Assembly: GCF_003590095.1 (NCBI RefSeq)
Contig: NC_039486.1
Location: forward strand, 5,826,336-5,890,335
Direction of reading: 5' to 3'
Length of the DNA stretch: 64,000 nt
From: Trichoplusia ni
Lineage: Eukaryota; Arthropoda; Insecta; Lepidoptera; Noctuidae
The notes beneath the pieces are model-generated. The model ran no database searches. It was not told where the DNA came from and worked only from the letters and a program-made list of their open reading frames with translations. Below, piece by piece: positions 1 to 12,273 of the stretch (its first letter is position 1; the number at the start of each line of letters is the position of its first letter). A program made the position numbers and the translations under genes.

Positions 1-3000
1 ACTACTCTTGTAACCTTGTCCAAACCAGGGTGTCTGTCTACAACCTTACCTAAAAGCCAACGGGCAGGAGGCAAATTATCCTCCTTGATCAAAACTACAT
101 CTCCAATATTGGGTTCTGGAATATGTTTTGTCCATTTATAACGCTGTAACAACTGAACCAAGTACTCAGCAGACCACCGTCTCCAAAAATCTTGCAACAT
201 GCGTTGAGTAACCTGCCAACGTCTTAGATTACTGATGTTTGAATGTTCATAATTCCGTTCAGGAACCGCTATCAGAGGCTCACCAATCAGAAAATGACCA
301 GGTGTTAAAGGCGTAGGATCTGAGGAATTGTCAGACAACATTGATACCGGCCTGGAATTGAGGCAAGCTTCTACTTGAGACAACAGTGTAGACATTTCTT
401 CGTAAGTAAGTGTTGAATTACCTATCACGCGTTTAAGGTGGAACTTCGTTGACTTCACACCGGCTTCCCACAAACCACCAAAATTCGGGGAATGAGGTGG
501 AATAAAGTGCCAGGAGGTGCTGTTATTGCCCAACCACTCTCTAATTTCTGCAGCTACGGACGACTTCTCCGCTGCAACTAAATGTCTAAGCTCCCGGGAA
601 GCACCAACGAAATTCGTACCGTTGTCGCTCCAAATGTCTGCGACAAAACCGCGACGAGCCACAAATCGTTTGAAGCCGGCTATGAAGCCGTGTGCTGTCA
701 AGTCACTAATGACTTCTAAATGAATGGCCTTGGTTGCCATGCATACAAATACGCAAATGTAACCCTTGTGCGATTGGTGACCTCGACCCTTTGATGTTCT
801 AAGGTTGATGGGGCCAGCAAAATCTACACCTGTATGGTAGAACGGTCTAGCGGGAGTGACTCGACTTTTCGGCAATTGACCCATAAACGGGGTTTGAGTA
901 GATGCCGCGTACCGCTTACACTTAACACATTTGCGGACATAAGCCTTAACCTTATTCTTGGCTGACAATATCCAATACTTTGTACGCAAATGACTCAGCA
1001 TTAGTGTTGGTCCTCCATGCAAAGTCATTTTATGGGCTTCATCAATGATTAAATCGGTGAAATGTCTGTTAGATGGCAAGATGATGGGGTGTTTGACAGC
1101 CTCATCCAAATTGGCATTTTGAATACGTCCTTTAACACGAAGAATACCTTCATCATCAATAACTGGACAGAGACATCTCAGTTTGCTTTTAGGTTTCACG
1201 CTTCCTTTCATTCTAATATCCTTCATTTCTTCATCAAACTCTTGCCTCTGAACATGTCTTATACATGTTTTTGTTGCGTCTTGTATTTCTTCAGGAGTTA
1301 AATACTTGTCATGTCTTTAGCCACCTTGATCCTTCCATCTCAAGACTCTTCTACAATATGCTATCACCCGCACTAACCTTTGGAGAGTGGAATACTTTGT
1401 CCATACAGGAACTTCCTGTTGAGTTTCAGTCGCGACGTGCACCTTGATTGTTCGTTTCTCCGTGTTAGTGACAATTGACTTTGGTCTTGAGTATTCAATT
1501 GTCTCTTCATGAAGCCACGGTGGTCCTTGACTCCACAGTGAGCTACATGCAAGTTCCTGTGGTGTCAAACCTCTGGATGCAAGATCTGCAGGATTATGCG
1601 TTGATTGGACATGCGCCCAATGTGAGTTGTCAATGCGAGAAAGAATCGTGGAGACTCGGTTTCCAACGAAAGTAGTCCAATGACTTGGATGTTTACTGAG
1701 CCATGCTAACACGATTGATGAATCAGTCCAAGCGCGTATATGAGGAGGTGATATCTTCATCACCTTAGCGACTTCAATAATAAGTTCAGAGAGTAAGACT
1801 GCTCCCATTAACTCCAAACGCGGAACTGACTGCTGCTTAACCGGTGCAACTTTAGTTCGAGCAGTAATTAAATTAACATGAATTTTTCCTTCGGCATCAA
1901 TGGTTCTGACATACACTACAGCAGCATAAGCGGCAATTGACGCGTCGCAAAATCCATGTAACTCCATCAATGAGTCGTCGGCTTTCGTATTAATCCATCT
2001 CGGAATGCTGATCTTATTCGTCTCTACAAGGCTTGCACGGTAAGTTTCCCATTCACTAAGAAGATCTGGAGTTAATTCTGCATCCCAGTCTAGACCAGAA
2101 AGCCAGAGCTTTTGGATGAAGATCTTCGAGGTAATGATGCAGGGTGCGACCCATCCAAGAGGATCGAATAGCCGGGCGATGTCGGAGATTACTCTTCTTT
2201 TGGTAACTGGAAACTGCTGTGGAGGAAGTTGCACTGAATATTTACATTCATCATTCTGACGATCCCATGAAATTCCTAAAATTTTCACCACTGAGTCCAG
2301 CTTGATATCCCTTTCCTGCTCTTCCTTCTGCTTTGTCCTTTCAGCATGACCTTGAATTCTCTCGTTCAATTCATTGCAACTGCTTACCCATTTCTGTAGT
2401 GGAAATTGACCTTTGGTGAGTACTTCTGTTAATCTTTCATGTAGATGTAATCCTTGATCAACTGTCTGACAACCTGTCATTAAATCATCGACGTAAAAGT
2501 CATTTTTTATAATTTCAGATACGTCAGGGTAACTTCCACCTTCGTCGATAGCTACTTGCTGCAATGATTTCACTGCAAAGTAAGGAGCTGCTGCTGTACC
2601 AAAGGTAACTCTTACTAATTTATATTCCTTTATTACAGATTCCGGATCATCACGCCACACTACTCTCTGAAAATCCGCATGTTCAGAAGAGACCTTCACC
2701 TGTCTGTACATTTTTACAATGTCAGCACAGAGACTTATGGGATGCATTCTCCATCTCATAATGATATGACGTAACGGCGGTTGTAACCTTGGGCCTACCA
2801 TGAGGTCATCGTTAAGTGACACTCCATTTAGACCTTTCATTGAAGCGTCGAACACTATTCGAACCTTGGTTGTTGTTTTGTCTTCACGTACCACGGCGTG
2901 ATGCGGTAAATAAACAGCTGAAATATTGTTAAGCTCATCACTAGGTACAGGCTCCATGTGACCAAGGTCGATGTACTCTTGAAAGACTTCAGAATATCGA

Positions 3001-5141
3001 GCTTTGACTTCTGGATTTCTCTTGAACTTATTTTCAAGCAGATGGAATCTTCTTATTGCGAGATCTCTGGAACTTCCGTATTGACATTGCGGATCTTGAT
3101 CGCGGAAGGGAAGATTAACTACATACCGACCCTCTTTATCACGGTGAGTAGTTTGAGCAAAAATGTTCTCACAACGTTGCTCCTCATCAGAAAGTATTTT
3201 CTGATCAGGTATGACAGACTCTATTTCCCAAAACTGTTGCAAAACTGCGTTGTCATCAGCCTGATCTGAGTTGCTGTGAATGACATGATGACAATGAATA
3301 GGGTCATCACTTGTTGAGATTTGTCCAGAGAGGATCCAACCAAGTACAGTATTCTGAGCGATAGGTGCGTTTGGGGAACTCTTAATTAAACCATCTCTCA
3401 GAACTTGGCCATATATTTCAGCACCTAGTAAGATGTCTATCTTACCTGGTGTGTAAAAATCTGGATCCGCTAATGTAATCTGTGTCAGCTCCGGCCAACT
3501 GAACACCTCTAATTTTTTAGATGGTAAAATCGATGTTATGCTGCCTAAAACAAAAGCATGCACTTGGATACTAAAACTAGGGTCTAGGCGTGAGTGAATA
3601 GTCACTGTGACTGCATACTTAGAGGCAAACGCGCTCTTCTCGCCGCCTATTCCTGATATTACCGTCTTCACTGGAGTCTTTTTTAGTCCTAGAAGCTGCA
3701 CTGCTGATTCTGCTATGAATGATGCCTGAGATCCTTGATCTAATAGCACTCTCAGCAGTTGAGTAGAGCCACTTCTTGTCTGTGCTTCGACAAGAGCAGT
3801 AGCTAACAAAACTTGTTTAGGTAAAGACCCTTTTGAAAAATATGATACTAAATTAGAGGGTGACGGTTCATCTTCTGAAAGCGATGCCTGAACTCTGGAT
3901 ACCGCTGATTTAACTTCAGTTGCTATGTGGGAGTTCTCATTAGGGACGGCTGAGTTTGAGACCGACTGAGGATGTAGTAGTGAGTGATGTCTTCGCTTAC
4001 ATATACGACATGAGCCATTATGACGACAAAACTTAATAGAGTGGTTGGAGTTTAAACAACTGAAGCATAAACGCCTGGTTTGTACAAAGTTATGACGAGC
4101 TTCATAACTCTCCTTTGCAAACTTTTTGCAATGTGCAATTTTATGACCTTCCTCGCAGAATGGACAAGTCACTTCGTTAGGTTTTTTATCAGTACTAATG
4201 ACATGGTGCGTTGTTGCTTTCTTAATAACACTAGCAGTAGGTTTGTTTGTCCCGGCATTCAAAAACTCGAGGGCCCGGAATCTGGCTTCCAAAAAATCTT
4301 TGAATGCCAAAAGTACGGGTAACTCATCCTTAGAACTCAATTTAGTTTCCCACTGTTTTCGAGATTCAAAATCTAACTTTGAGCTAATAATGTGAATGAT
4401 TATGATGTCCCACGTACTGATGTCAATTCCTAGATTTTTCAGACCATTCAGACATTCCATAGTTGTGTCTAGTAAACCCTTAATGCTACTTGAGGACTCT
4501 ATTATATTAGCCTGACTTAATAAGCGCTTTAACAAGCAATTGGAGAGAAATCGCTTATTATTATATCTACTGTGAAGCAACGACCAACATTCTTTATAAT
4601 TGTCTGAAGTGACTGCAATATGCCTGACAAGTTGTTCTGCTTCTCCCGACAATAAACCTTTTAAATAATGCATTTTTTGAACATCTTCTAAAGTATCATT
4701 TTTGTGTACTAACGATGTGAATAAATCTTTAAAGGTTGTCCACTCCGCATAGTTACCAGAAAACTTTGGAATGCATATTTTTGGTAACTTAACACTGTTA
4801 GATGTTGAGTGGTCATTTGTCTTTGACTTCGGATCTGAACTATAATAACCAAATTTATTTAAAACCTCTTTCAATTGAATTTTGTGGAAAATGTACAGTT
4901 CTTCGGTAATATCATAAATATCATCCACAAAATATTTATCAGATTTTCGCTGAACATCTGAAGCATTCTGCACTATGTTATTATGAGTTGATGAAAATTC
5001 CTTCCACAAAGCTTCAAGTGATTCTAATCTAGTTTCAACATATATTTTGGTTATTCGATCTTTAGGCGCCTTTTTAAAGTTTATCTGAGCTTTTTCTATA
5101 AGAACCCTTTTATCATTTTGCAATTTATACATAGCCTCCAT
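1..5141 (-). pseudogene. gag-pol polyprotein of BEL/Pao element, one in-frame stop, C-terminus cut by window edge
   Basis: The start at 5141 (MEAMYKLQND) is the first Met of the long frame, and 1274 codons follow to a TAA at 1317-1319. Visible in order: gag with PKFSGNYAEW (about residues 125-134); zinc knuckles CPFCEEGHKIAHC and CFSCLNSNH (about 325-390); aspartic peptidase LLDQGSQASF (about residue 465); reverse transcriptase with VFDASMKG and the YVDD box at about 2487-2501 (residue 880); RNase H with GFCDAS (about 1060). Beyond the TAA the same frame stays open to position 1. It carries the integrase zinc-binding part (CVKCKRY), the DDE residues in VDFAGP, WSDNGTNF and GLWEAGVK, and a DUF5641-like end with WRRWSAEYL and GKVVDRHPG. 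The break is therefore a single nonsense substitution and not a frameshift, unless it is read through. Replication would need the enzyme parts on both sides of the stop. Confidence 0.92.
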
Positions 5142-5752
5142 GACTTTGAATGTTTAAACAACAAATAATTGAAATAATTCAATGTTAAAATTTCGACTAA
5201 GATAAAATAACCACCAAAGACAAATTTCCACTAATAATAACAGACACAAATATCAATCAGCACACAAATAGTAATATCCTAGAATTTATACTAAAGATAT
5301 CCACGATACTGAAAAAATTATTAAGTCCAATAATTTTAGAAGACTACTTTCTTCTATCTTGAAACTTGCACATTAGCAAATAGATAGTACTCACGACTTA
5401 GGCTTTAACAAACCACACTGGCACTAGCGCTGACTCCAACTCCGTGATGACTGCGTTGCCCCAAGAACGGGCTGCCTGCTGCGCTATCGCACAGGCTTCA
5501 CCTCCTCTGCTGGTGCTGATGACGTCCAGCAACCCTGCGCCAACTCCGCTCCACTGGCCCTGTCCAGTTCAGGCCTCCCTGCGCCGGCTGCTGGTCCACA
5601 CTCCCCGGCTGCACACCACTGGTCACCACTGCTTACTCCACTCTTGCACACTAGCTTGGGTGAGCGGCGCTTCACGGCGATCCACCCTGGTCTCCACACC
5701 GAGATTTACTCCAAACACTTCGGCACTGATCACTCACTTCTAGTTCACTTTA
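5142..5752 (-). other. Untranslated leader of the BEL/Pao element
   Basis: This lies between the primer-binding site and the gag-pol start. The half next to the LTR (about 5400-5740) is GC-rich and CpG-containing; the half next to the start codon is AT-rich. Short open frames on both strands here have no retroelement motifs. I treat it as RNA leader, which in these elements usually contains packaging signals; that role is inferred. Confidence 0.6.
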
Positions 5753-5770
5753 TCCGACTCGATAGGACCA
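5753..5770 (-). other. Primer-binding site of the BEL/Pao element
   Basis: Read on the minus strand, the LTR ends in ACA and is followed at once by TGGTCCTATCGAGTCGGA. The leading TGG pairs with the CCA end of a tRNA, and the position directly against the LTR end is as expected. I could not match the rest to a particular tRNA from memory. Confidence 0.65.
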
Positions 5771-5955
5771 TGTAAAGTTGTATACGTCCCTAATGTCACT
5801 TGTGATAAATAAAACACTAGGATCCAGAGAAGACAAATTTAATGAAACGTAGCCGCGGTGTCATTCTTTGCTCGAAAATCTTAACACCGCGATACAGAAA
5901 GGTGACGTCACAGTCATAACGCCATCTTTTGAATAATGATCAAACTACAACAACA
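5771..5955 (-). repeat. LTR of the BEL/Pao element (5' LTR), outer boundary uncertain
   Basis: The inner boundary at 5771 is set by the adjacent primer-binding site. The outer boundary would be a TG on the minus strand. Candidates are 5912 (TGTGACGTCA, 142 bp) and 5955 (TGTTGTTGTAG, 185 bp). A palindromic TGACGTCA, the consensus CRE/ATF site, lies at about 5903-5910 and could be a promoter element of the LTR. The partner LTR is outside the window, so the length cannot be checked by self-comparison. Confidence 0.5.
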
Positions 5956-8900
5956 TAAGTTATGTATAAACTGTCATAAAACCATGTATAAAAATATTGT
6001 AAAGAAAATGTAACACTAAACCATTCATAAAACTTGTACACTGGGCAATCGAAAAAAGATTTCCAATTGAAGTCATAAACCAAATATATTTTTTTAAGAC
6101 ACAATACACAGATGATGAATTTTATTTAGATAAGAGAAACATTCACGAAAATTATTTGTTGAAAATTTTAATACCAATAGATCTGTTAAATTGTATTCTG
6201 CGTGAGAACATCGAATTCAACTCAGATAAAATTATGTTAAACCAATCGGAAAATACTTTAAGGTACGTAAATTCTGTAAGTACCTTGTTTCATAACCTCG
6301 TTCGCAATAATATTTCCGCGTTACAGCAACACGTATAAATCATGGTCCCATCTCTTTAGAACGAGAGGTATTCATATTTGAATAAATTTTGCTTTTGCCT
6401 TTGTAGATGTACAATTTTGTTCGGAGTTCCACTTTCCTAAGTAGATAAATGTAACGTGTTTTGTTAGTTTTGTAATAAAACTGTCGTGCTGAAAGATAAG
6501 GATAATCCAAAAAATAACGGCTACTACCAGCCGAAAGCCCGTAGGTGCGAGTGGAACTTGTGACATTGATGGTACGGAACCCAACGATGCAAAAACACAA
6601 ATAGACTTAATAAAAGTTGGTTGATTGTTTGGGTGAAAAATATGTTTCAACTTTTAGACTATCACGGTCCATGAGACAGCCTGGTGACGGGACAGACGGA
6701 AGAGAATTATGTTTTTTAGCTGCATTTCTCCAAAAAAAGGCCTCTTAAAGTTTAAAATTTAAAGTATCGTAGTACTCGTAATGATTAGAAATTACTTACA
6801 AACTTTTATGCTTGCGTAAGTACTTCATAAACATCGTCGAAAAATGTGGATCTACGGCTAGTTTACAGGTACTAGGCGGCAACTGTATTGACTCGCATGA
6901 CTTCAATTTTACTAAAGGTATATCACCACTTCTAACATTTGAGTTGTAGAAAGCATAGCGGCAACAATCGAATTGCAATAATTTTGCTTTAAGAGCTTAT
7001 GTTTGCTTTGTCACTTGTCTCCTACTTATTATCACGAGTGAGTATGACTTGTTTCATTGTCAACTGGATTTACCCTTGGTAGTCAAATTTCACGTTTTCA
7101 TTTGTGTATTCGAAAAATACGAGAGGAAACTTGTTTTCATTGAGTTGGTTATCCCATGGTCATTTTACTGTGATGTGGCTTTTGTTTGTCAACAAAATAC
7201 GAATTGTGGATCGATATTTTTTGAGCGGAGTCCTTTGCATTACAATGATAACTTATACCTTTAGGGCAACGAATTATGAATAAAGAATTTGTGACAGCCA
7301 TTGACCCTTCTACAGAATGTAATGATTTAATTTAAATTTTAACAAAGATTTATTCTTAGTATTCAAAATGAGCTTTCAAATAAACATAAAAAATAATAAA
7401 ACATAATTCGAAGAAAATGTCTATGAAGTCAGACTATTTATGTAAACAAAGAATGAGAACTATTTCGTAATTTCTTGAAAACTACAACCACAACCAGTTT
7501 CTACTAAAACGTAAAAAATACTAAAACTATTCTACGAATTTATAAAAAGAATTTGTAGTAATCAGATCGGAATGCAAGTTTCCGCATTAACATTATGCAT
7601 TCGCAAATGCAATGAGCATCACACATCTAATAATAACCCGGTTTGCTTTTCTAAGTCGAGCTAATCGAGTTCATCCGAATTCAGATTCAAAATCTCATAT
7701 GAATTTGTAATCGAATATTCGAAATCTTTTGAATACCGATAGCATCCGATTTCTCATTTCATAGGAATTTAATATATCTACGAGTCTGTAAAATTTTGTA
7801 AAAAGAGAAACTAATATTGTACATACACATCTGAGAAGATTGGATTTGTCGTATTTATACCAAAGTACTCGATATTATTTTAAATTTTTGACCTGAACCT
7901 ACACAACCATCCAAGTATGTATGATTTATAAACAACTTTCACAAGAATAGAACAAAGGCATCCATGAATAACTCTTAGACAACAGGAACAAATTCCTGTC
8001 AAACCCACTGTCAAAAAATCAAATATAAAAACTTACAACATTTAATAACATCGTCAATTAACATTCTATAATTACGGAAGTCAAACTTACCACATCTAAT
8101 GTCGGACAATCAAACTGATCAACTTTAACGATTTTAACAACCCATTGATCTCATAAAATTCATTGCCCACGTACCTCAAGTTAGATTAAACTCTCAATTC
8201 TCGTTCAGAGCAGCAAACTTCTTGTTATAAATGAGAATGTTTTGCTAGGTACTTGCGATTCGGAATCACAGTGGGGTGCTTATATCACGTCGTTGTCAAG
8301 GGTTAAGCCCCGCTGTGTTCGCTATCAAAAATAAGCAAAGTGCCATCGTATCTAATTAAAAACTGCACTTTGCATAATGCTACAACATCACGCAGAAACA
8401 GGGTGGAGTCACTAATGAAGTTACCCTTAATACTTGGAAAAATATTAAGAGATGTATACTTTGCCGTCATTATGCTTTAAAACAGGGAGTGAGTAAAGGT
8501 CTTTTGTAGGTAAATATAACAACGGTTGAGAATTGCAATAGGGTTGGACCCTTTGTCTTTTTGGCGCAATTTCTGAGACCACGTTAAAGAGATTAAGAGC
8601 TAAATTCAGTTACGCGTTAGCATGGAATCAAAACCTTGACCTGACATGTGGTAGTGAGATCACTAAACCAATTAATCAACCCTGTGGTAGATAATCTATT
8701 AATTATTATGCTTAACATCAATCATAATAGTATAAATGTTACTGGCGATCTATTATGTTTACAAGCAAGCACTAAGAACAAATGAAATACAAGAACTGAA
8801 TAACAAACTATTTGGTTAGCTCCTGTACATGTTCTGAAAGGTTTTGAAGGACGGCAGTTGCCATTATGTAAGCAAGACTGCGCTCTACCTAGCGCATAAC

Positions 8901-11900
8901 TCCATCTTGCTTTCACAACCACCGAAATCTTGAGAGTTCATAATAAACGGTCAGAAATTAGATCGATTATTCTTCGAAGGTCTCCTTGACGTATAAACAA
9001 TGTCGGCTATCTCCGGTTATCAAGTCTGTTCAAGTGTTATGTGTCTACTGTCTATTCAACTCAAGTAGCCCCTCTTAGTTTTGTGACTCACCATCTTAAG
9101 CGTTCAACTTTCGTCCAACACGAACATATCACGTGACACTTAATATCAATTAAGTAAGCATACATGTCTCGAAAGTCACTTAATCTTAACCCCTGAAAGA
9201 CGACGTCGCTTTGTTTATAGTTAACTGTGTGTTGCCTACACTAATGTCACCTCGAAATAATATCTCGACTATGCAGGTGGGCTGGCGTCCGCCGGTACAA
9301 ACGAGGTGGTTGACGAGATAAGAGCGCTCACGTAAGTGCCACCATTGTTGTTCCGAACAATAACCCCACGTTGCCGGCATTATCTGTAACGCGCCGGTCG
9401 GAACGACCTAATGGATGCCCCGCCGAATACTACCCCGTAATTATTTTAATTTTCGTTAAGTACATGTCTAAGTACTTTTTGATCCTTTTATCCTTGAAAT
9501 TTAAGTAAATATCCGAATTAGGGAGTTGTTTTGAGTTTCGGGTGTTGTTTTGTTACAACATGTTTAATGTGACTTGCCGAATAAAGGCCGTGGAATAACA
9601 TACCCTTGTACTTCGTTAACTTTTTAATCAAAAATATCTCTTCGCATTGTTCTCAGTTGTACACATAAAAATAAATAAAAGGAACAAAGGGACATCTTAA
9701 TTACATGTTCCTTAGTGTTCATGTAAATGTTGACCTTATTAGCTGACTGTGAATTGAATGGACATAGTCCAGAACACAACTGAGAAGCATTTTTTTCTTT
9801 GAACTTGTACCTAGTCTTTGAAAAAGTTGAATGTGTTCGAAACCATCATCTGTTATCTCAACAGCTGAAAGTCATTAGCGATATATTTCAGATTATCAGG
9901 CCATACCTAGTGTCAGAGGAAATAGCAGACCCAACGGATCCAAACCCTTAATAAGCTCTCTAGAGAGCTGAGTAAAAGAATAGTCACTTATAAAGAACTG
10001 CTTACCGTAAACGCTGATATAGCACCCTAATCTGTAGGCTTAAACAAGTTTTTTTCATTACGAATAAGAACTCTTAACTAATAAATAATAAAATTTGGAT
10101 TCATATCAGACATACTACACACAGACAACCCTTAAAAGCCTTGAAAAATAGAGGCTGAAAACGTAAAATGGAGCAAGTTATTATATTGAAAAATTCCGGC
10201 ATAACATGTATGATTACAATACAGTTTGTTTACGTTATTCATTGTATTGTTAAAACTAACAATGTTTAGGGAATACACCATTCTATATGAATATACTTAA
10301 AACCTGTCAAACTGTCAAATCAGCAAGCTCAGCTATTTCCACAGCGAACGAACGTAAATAACTCGAATTGTTATCATTTTAATTTAACAAATGAACGTTG
10401 GCTATTGTTATACCATGTTTTACATGTCGTTAAGGTTATTGAACTTTCAATTTAATCCAATTTGATCAGCATTATTTTCATGAAACTTGATGAGACAGGG
10501 AAAAAAGGGTATGGCAACATGTCTAAACACTGTGTAGATTAATCACTTTTATTAATATAAGTGGATTAGATTATTGTGTGTGACACGTGCATGAAAGTTA
10601 TTAATAAATTATAGTAAGTTTCATTTTGTTCGGGTTATGTGTTAGAGAGTACTTTGTTTTGGGGACAAAAGAAAGGCTAACAATGTAAGTATGTACCAAC
10701 GTATTTGCTTTCTTTAATGTCTCTTGTCTGTTGTACGATAAATTCATATTTAAAAGCAACCTTACCTTTAAAGAAAGTAATTTTAACGCAAAAATGCGTG
10801 GTTTTAAATGCATTCACTTACATATTTGTTAAATATTAAATATCGGTTTTGATCAAAATAAGCTGCAGAAGAGTTGTAACGGTTTGTGGGATACAACTGT
10901 TACCAAGACGATAGACGGACACGGTGCCTCAGTAATAAGGTTTGTTTTTGACTTTTAGGTGCGCAACCCAATAAATAGTAAGGACGGAGGTAGAGAAGAG
11001 AGTTTTTATTTGATTCTTTAAAAATAAATATAACGAAAATAATTACAAAATTACACTGCGATATCTTATAAAACCCGTGAAATCAACAAGTCTTTTCCAG
11101 AATAACCAATCATCATTTCTATTGACTTACGCTGTTATGAGTCAGACCCTTTCATAATGCCCCCTGCGGTTCACAAAAATAAACAAAATTTTCCACTACA
11201 GATCTGTCGAGTAGAATTTATACCGGGAACTCATAAATCGTGTGCCGCGGGCATTCGCTAGCTAACTTTTACCCGCGGTTTCGAGTAGGCTCATATCACA
11301 TCATTCTAAATGGACTACTTTCCATTTTAGTTTTGAATCAGCCTTTTTATATGTATGAAAAAATTAGGTTAATAATTGAAGGCAAAAAATAATTGAAGAA
11401 GAACTTTAAGCTATTTTAAATCTTTTTCCATCCTTTTGCATAACATATTCGGTAATTTTAAACTAGCCTTTTCTATTGGCTTTATCCTCTTCTGTAAGGT
11501 ATAGCCCCAAAAATATTACTCTCTTCCTGACGTAGTTGGATAAAGACTATGCGTACAGGGTGTTCGCTTATTGCGTGCGAAAACCACAAACAATTATCAA
11601 GCTTTTTGGACGTGTTAGACTGACAACCAACATCAAACAAACTTCCTCATCAATAATATTAGAATATAAGGATAGTAAAAAAGCCTTTCGCATAACTTCG
11701 TAAATTCATCATCACGGACTAAGCAAACCAACAGGTATCGACGGCAAAAATATTTATATAACTCTTTGTTAAAACAGTTGCTAGTCGGTGGAACTACGCT
11801 TGTTCCCTTAAGTCTGTTTAAAAGGGAATTCATTATTTTTCTTTTGAAGAACACAATACTTTGTAGAAAAACAAATGATTGGAAATGTTTAACTGTTGTT

Positions 11901-12129
11901 TGTACTTTGGAAACAAACATACCTACTTCAATTACAGGACAAAAAATAGCTAAAGCTTTGGTAAATAAATACTCCCTCAAAGTGATAGAATTTAGACCTT
12001 CCTACCTTTTACCTTAAAATGACGAAGACCACGTGATCCAAACAGACAGAAATCTTCTTTCTTCTTTTCATCTTGTTGATATATGGTTGATATTTGGTGA
12101 CAGAATTTTTAAGCTGTAAGAGATGATGT
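5956..12129. other. AT-rich non-coding stretch, no gene recognised
   Basis: All frames are closed at short intervals and no spliced gene could be recognised. A short degenerate LINE-type head ('gctaacttttacccgcggtttcg') is at about 11258-11285. 'acagggtgttcg' at about 11557 resembles the terminal motif of dispersed insect repeats. A GC-richer patch at 9230-9425 is listed separately. The remainder is intergenic or intronic. Confidence 0.6.
9230..9425. other. GC-rich patch, unassigned
   Basis: This island is clearly richer in G+C and CpG than its surroundings. The minus strand has a 64-codon open frame (9186-9380, start MPATWGYCSEQQWW) that is tryptophan-rich at the start, but there is no convincing splice signal or known domain. 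'ttgttccgaacaa' near 9349 is an almost perfect palindrome. It could be an exon, a conserved regulatory block or an old repeat; I cannot decide. Confidence 0.3.
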
Positions 12130-12273
12130 GGTGGTTTCTCACGATATTTTCTTTCACCGTTTTAGAAAGTGATCATTACTCTGTAAATCAAAAAAAGTTG
12201 AAACGTACCCGGATTTGAACCTACGGCGTATGATCTGCCAATCCAACGGACACACCACTTGACTATCATTGCT
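12130..12273 (-). repeat. tRNA-derived SINE, diverged copy
   Basis: Read on the minus strand, the head carries an A-box-like 'agtcaagtggtgtgtccg' and a B box 'ggttcaaatcc' (12211-12221), followed by an AT-rich body with 'gtgagaaaccaccacatc'. The head does not fold as a functional tRNA: no matching acceptor-stem partner is present. A tRNA-related SINE is therefore likelier than a tRNA gene. Confidence 0.55.

Larger units (their letters stand above)
1..5955 (-). mobile_element. BEL/Pao-type LTR retrotransposon, 3' end off the left edge
   Basis: The element reads right to left: an LTR ending at 5771, a primer-binding site at 5753-5770, a leader of about 600 bases, then one continuous gag-pol frame from 5141 to the window edge. 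The domain order (DUF1759-type gag, zinc knuckles, DUF1758 aspartic peptidase, reverse transcriptase, RNase H, integrase, DUF5641 tail) and the absence of an envelope gene are typical of the BEL/Pao superfamily in insects. The downstream LTR is outside the window, so neither the exact right boundary nor the target-site duplication can be fixed. The right limit given here is the farther of two candidate TG...CA boundaries (5912 or 5955). Only one nonsense codon is seen in roughly 5.1 kb of coding sequence, so the copy looks young. Confidence 0.93.

Noticed and set aside
5444..5743. Open frames on both strands in the retrotransposon leader
   Set aside because: They lie in the GC-rich leader between primer-binding site and gag, lack retroelement motifs and are not conserved features of BEL/Pao elements.
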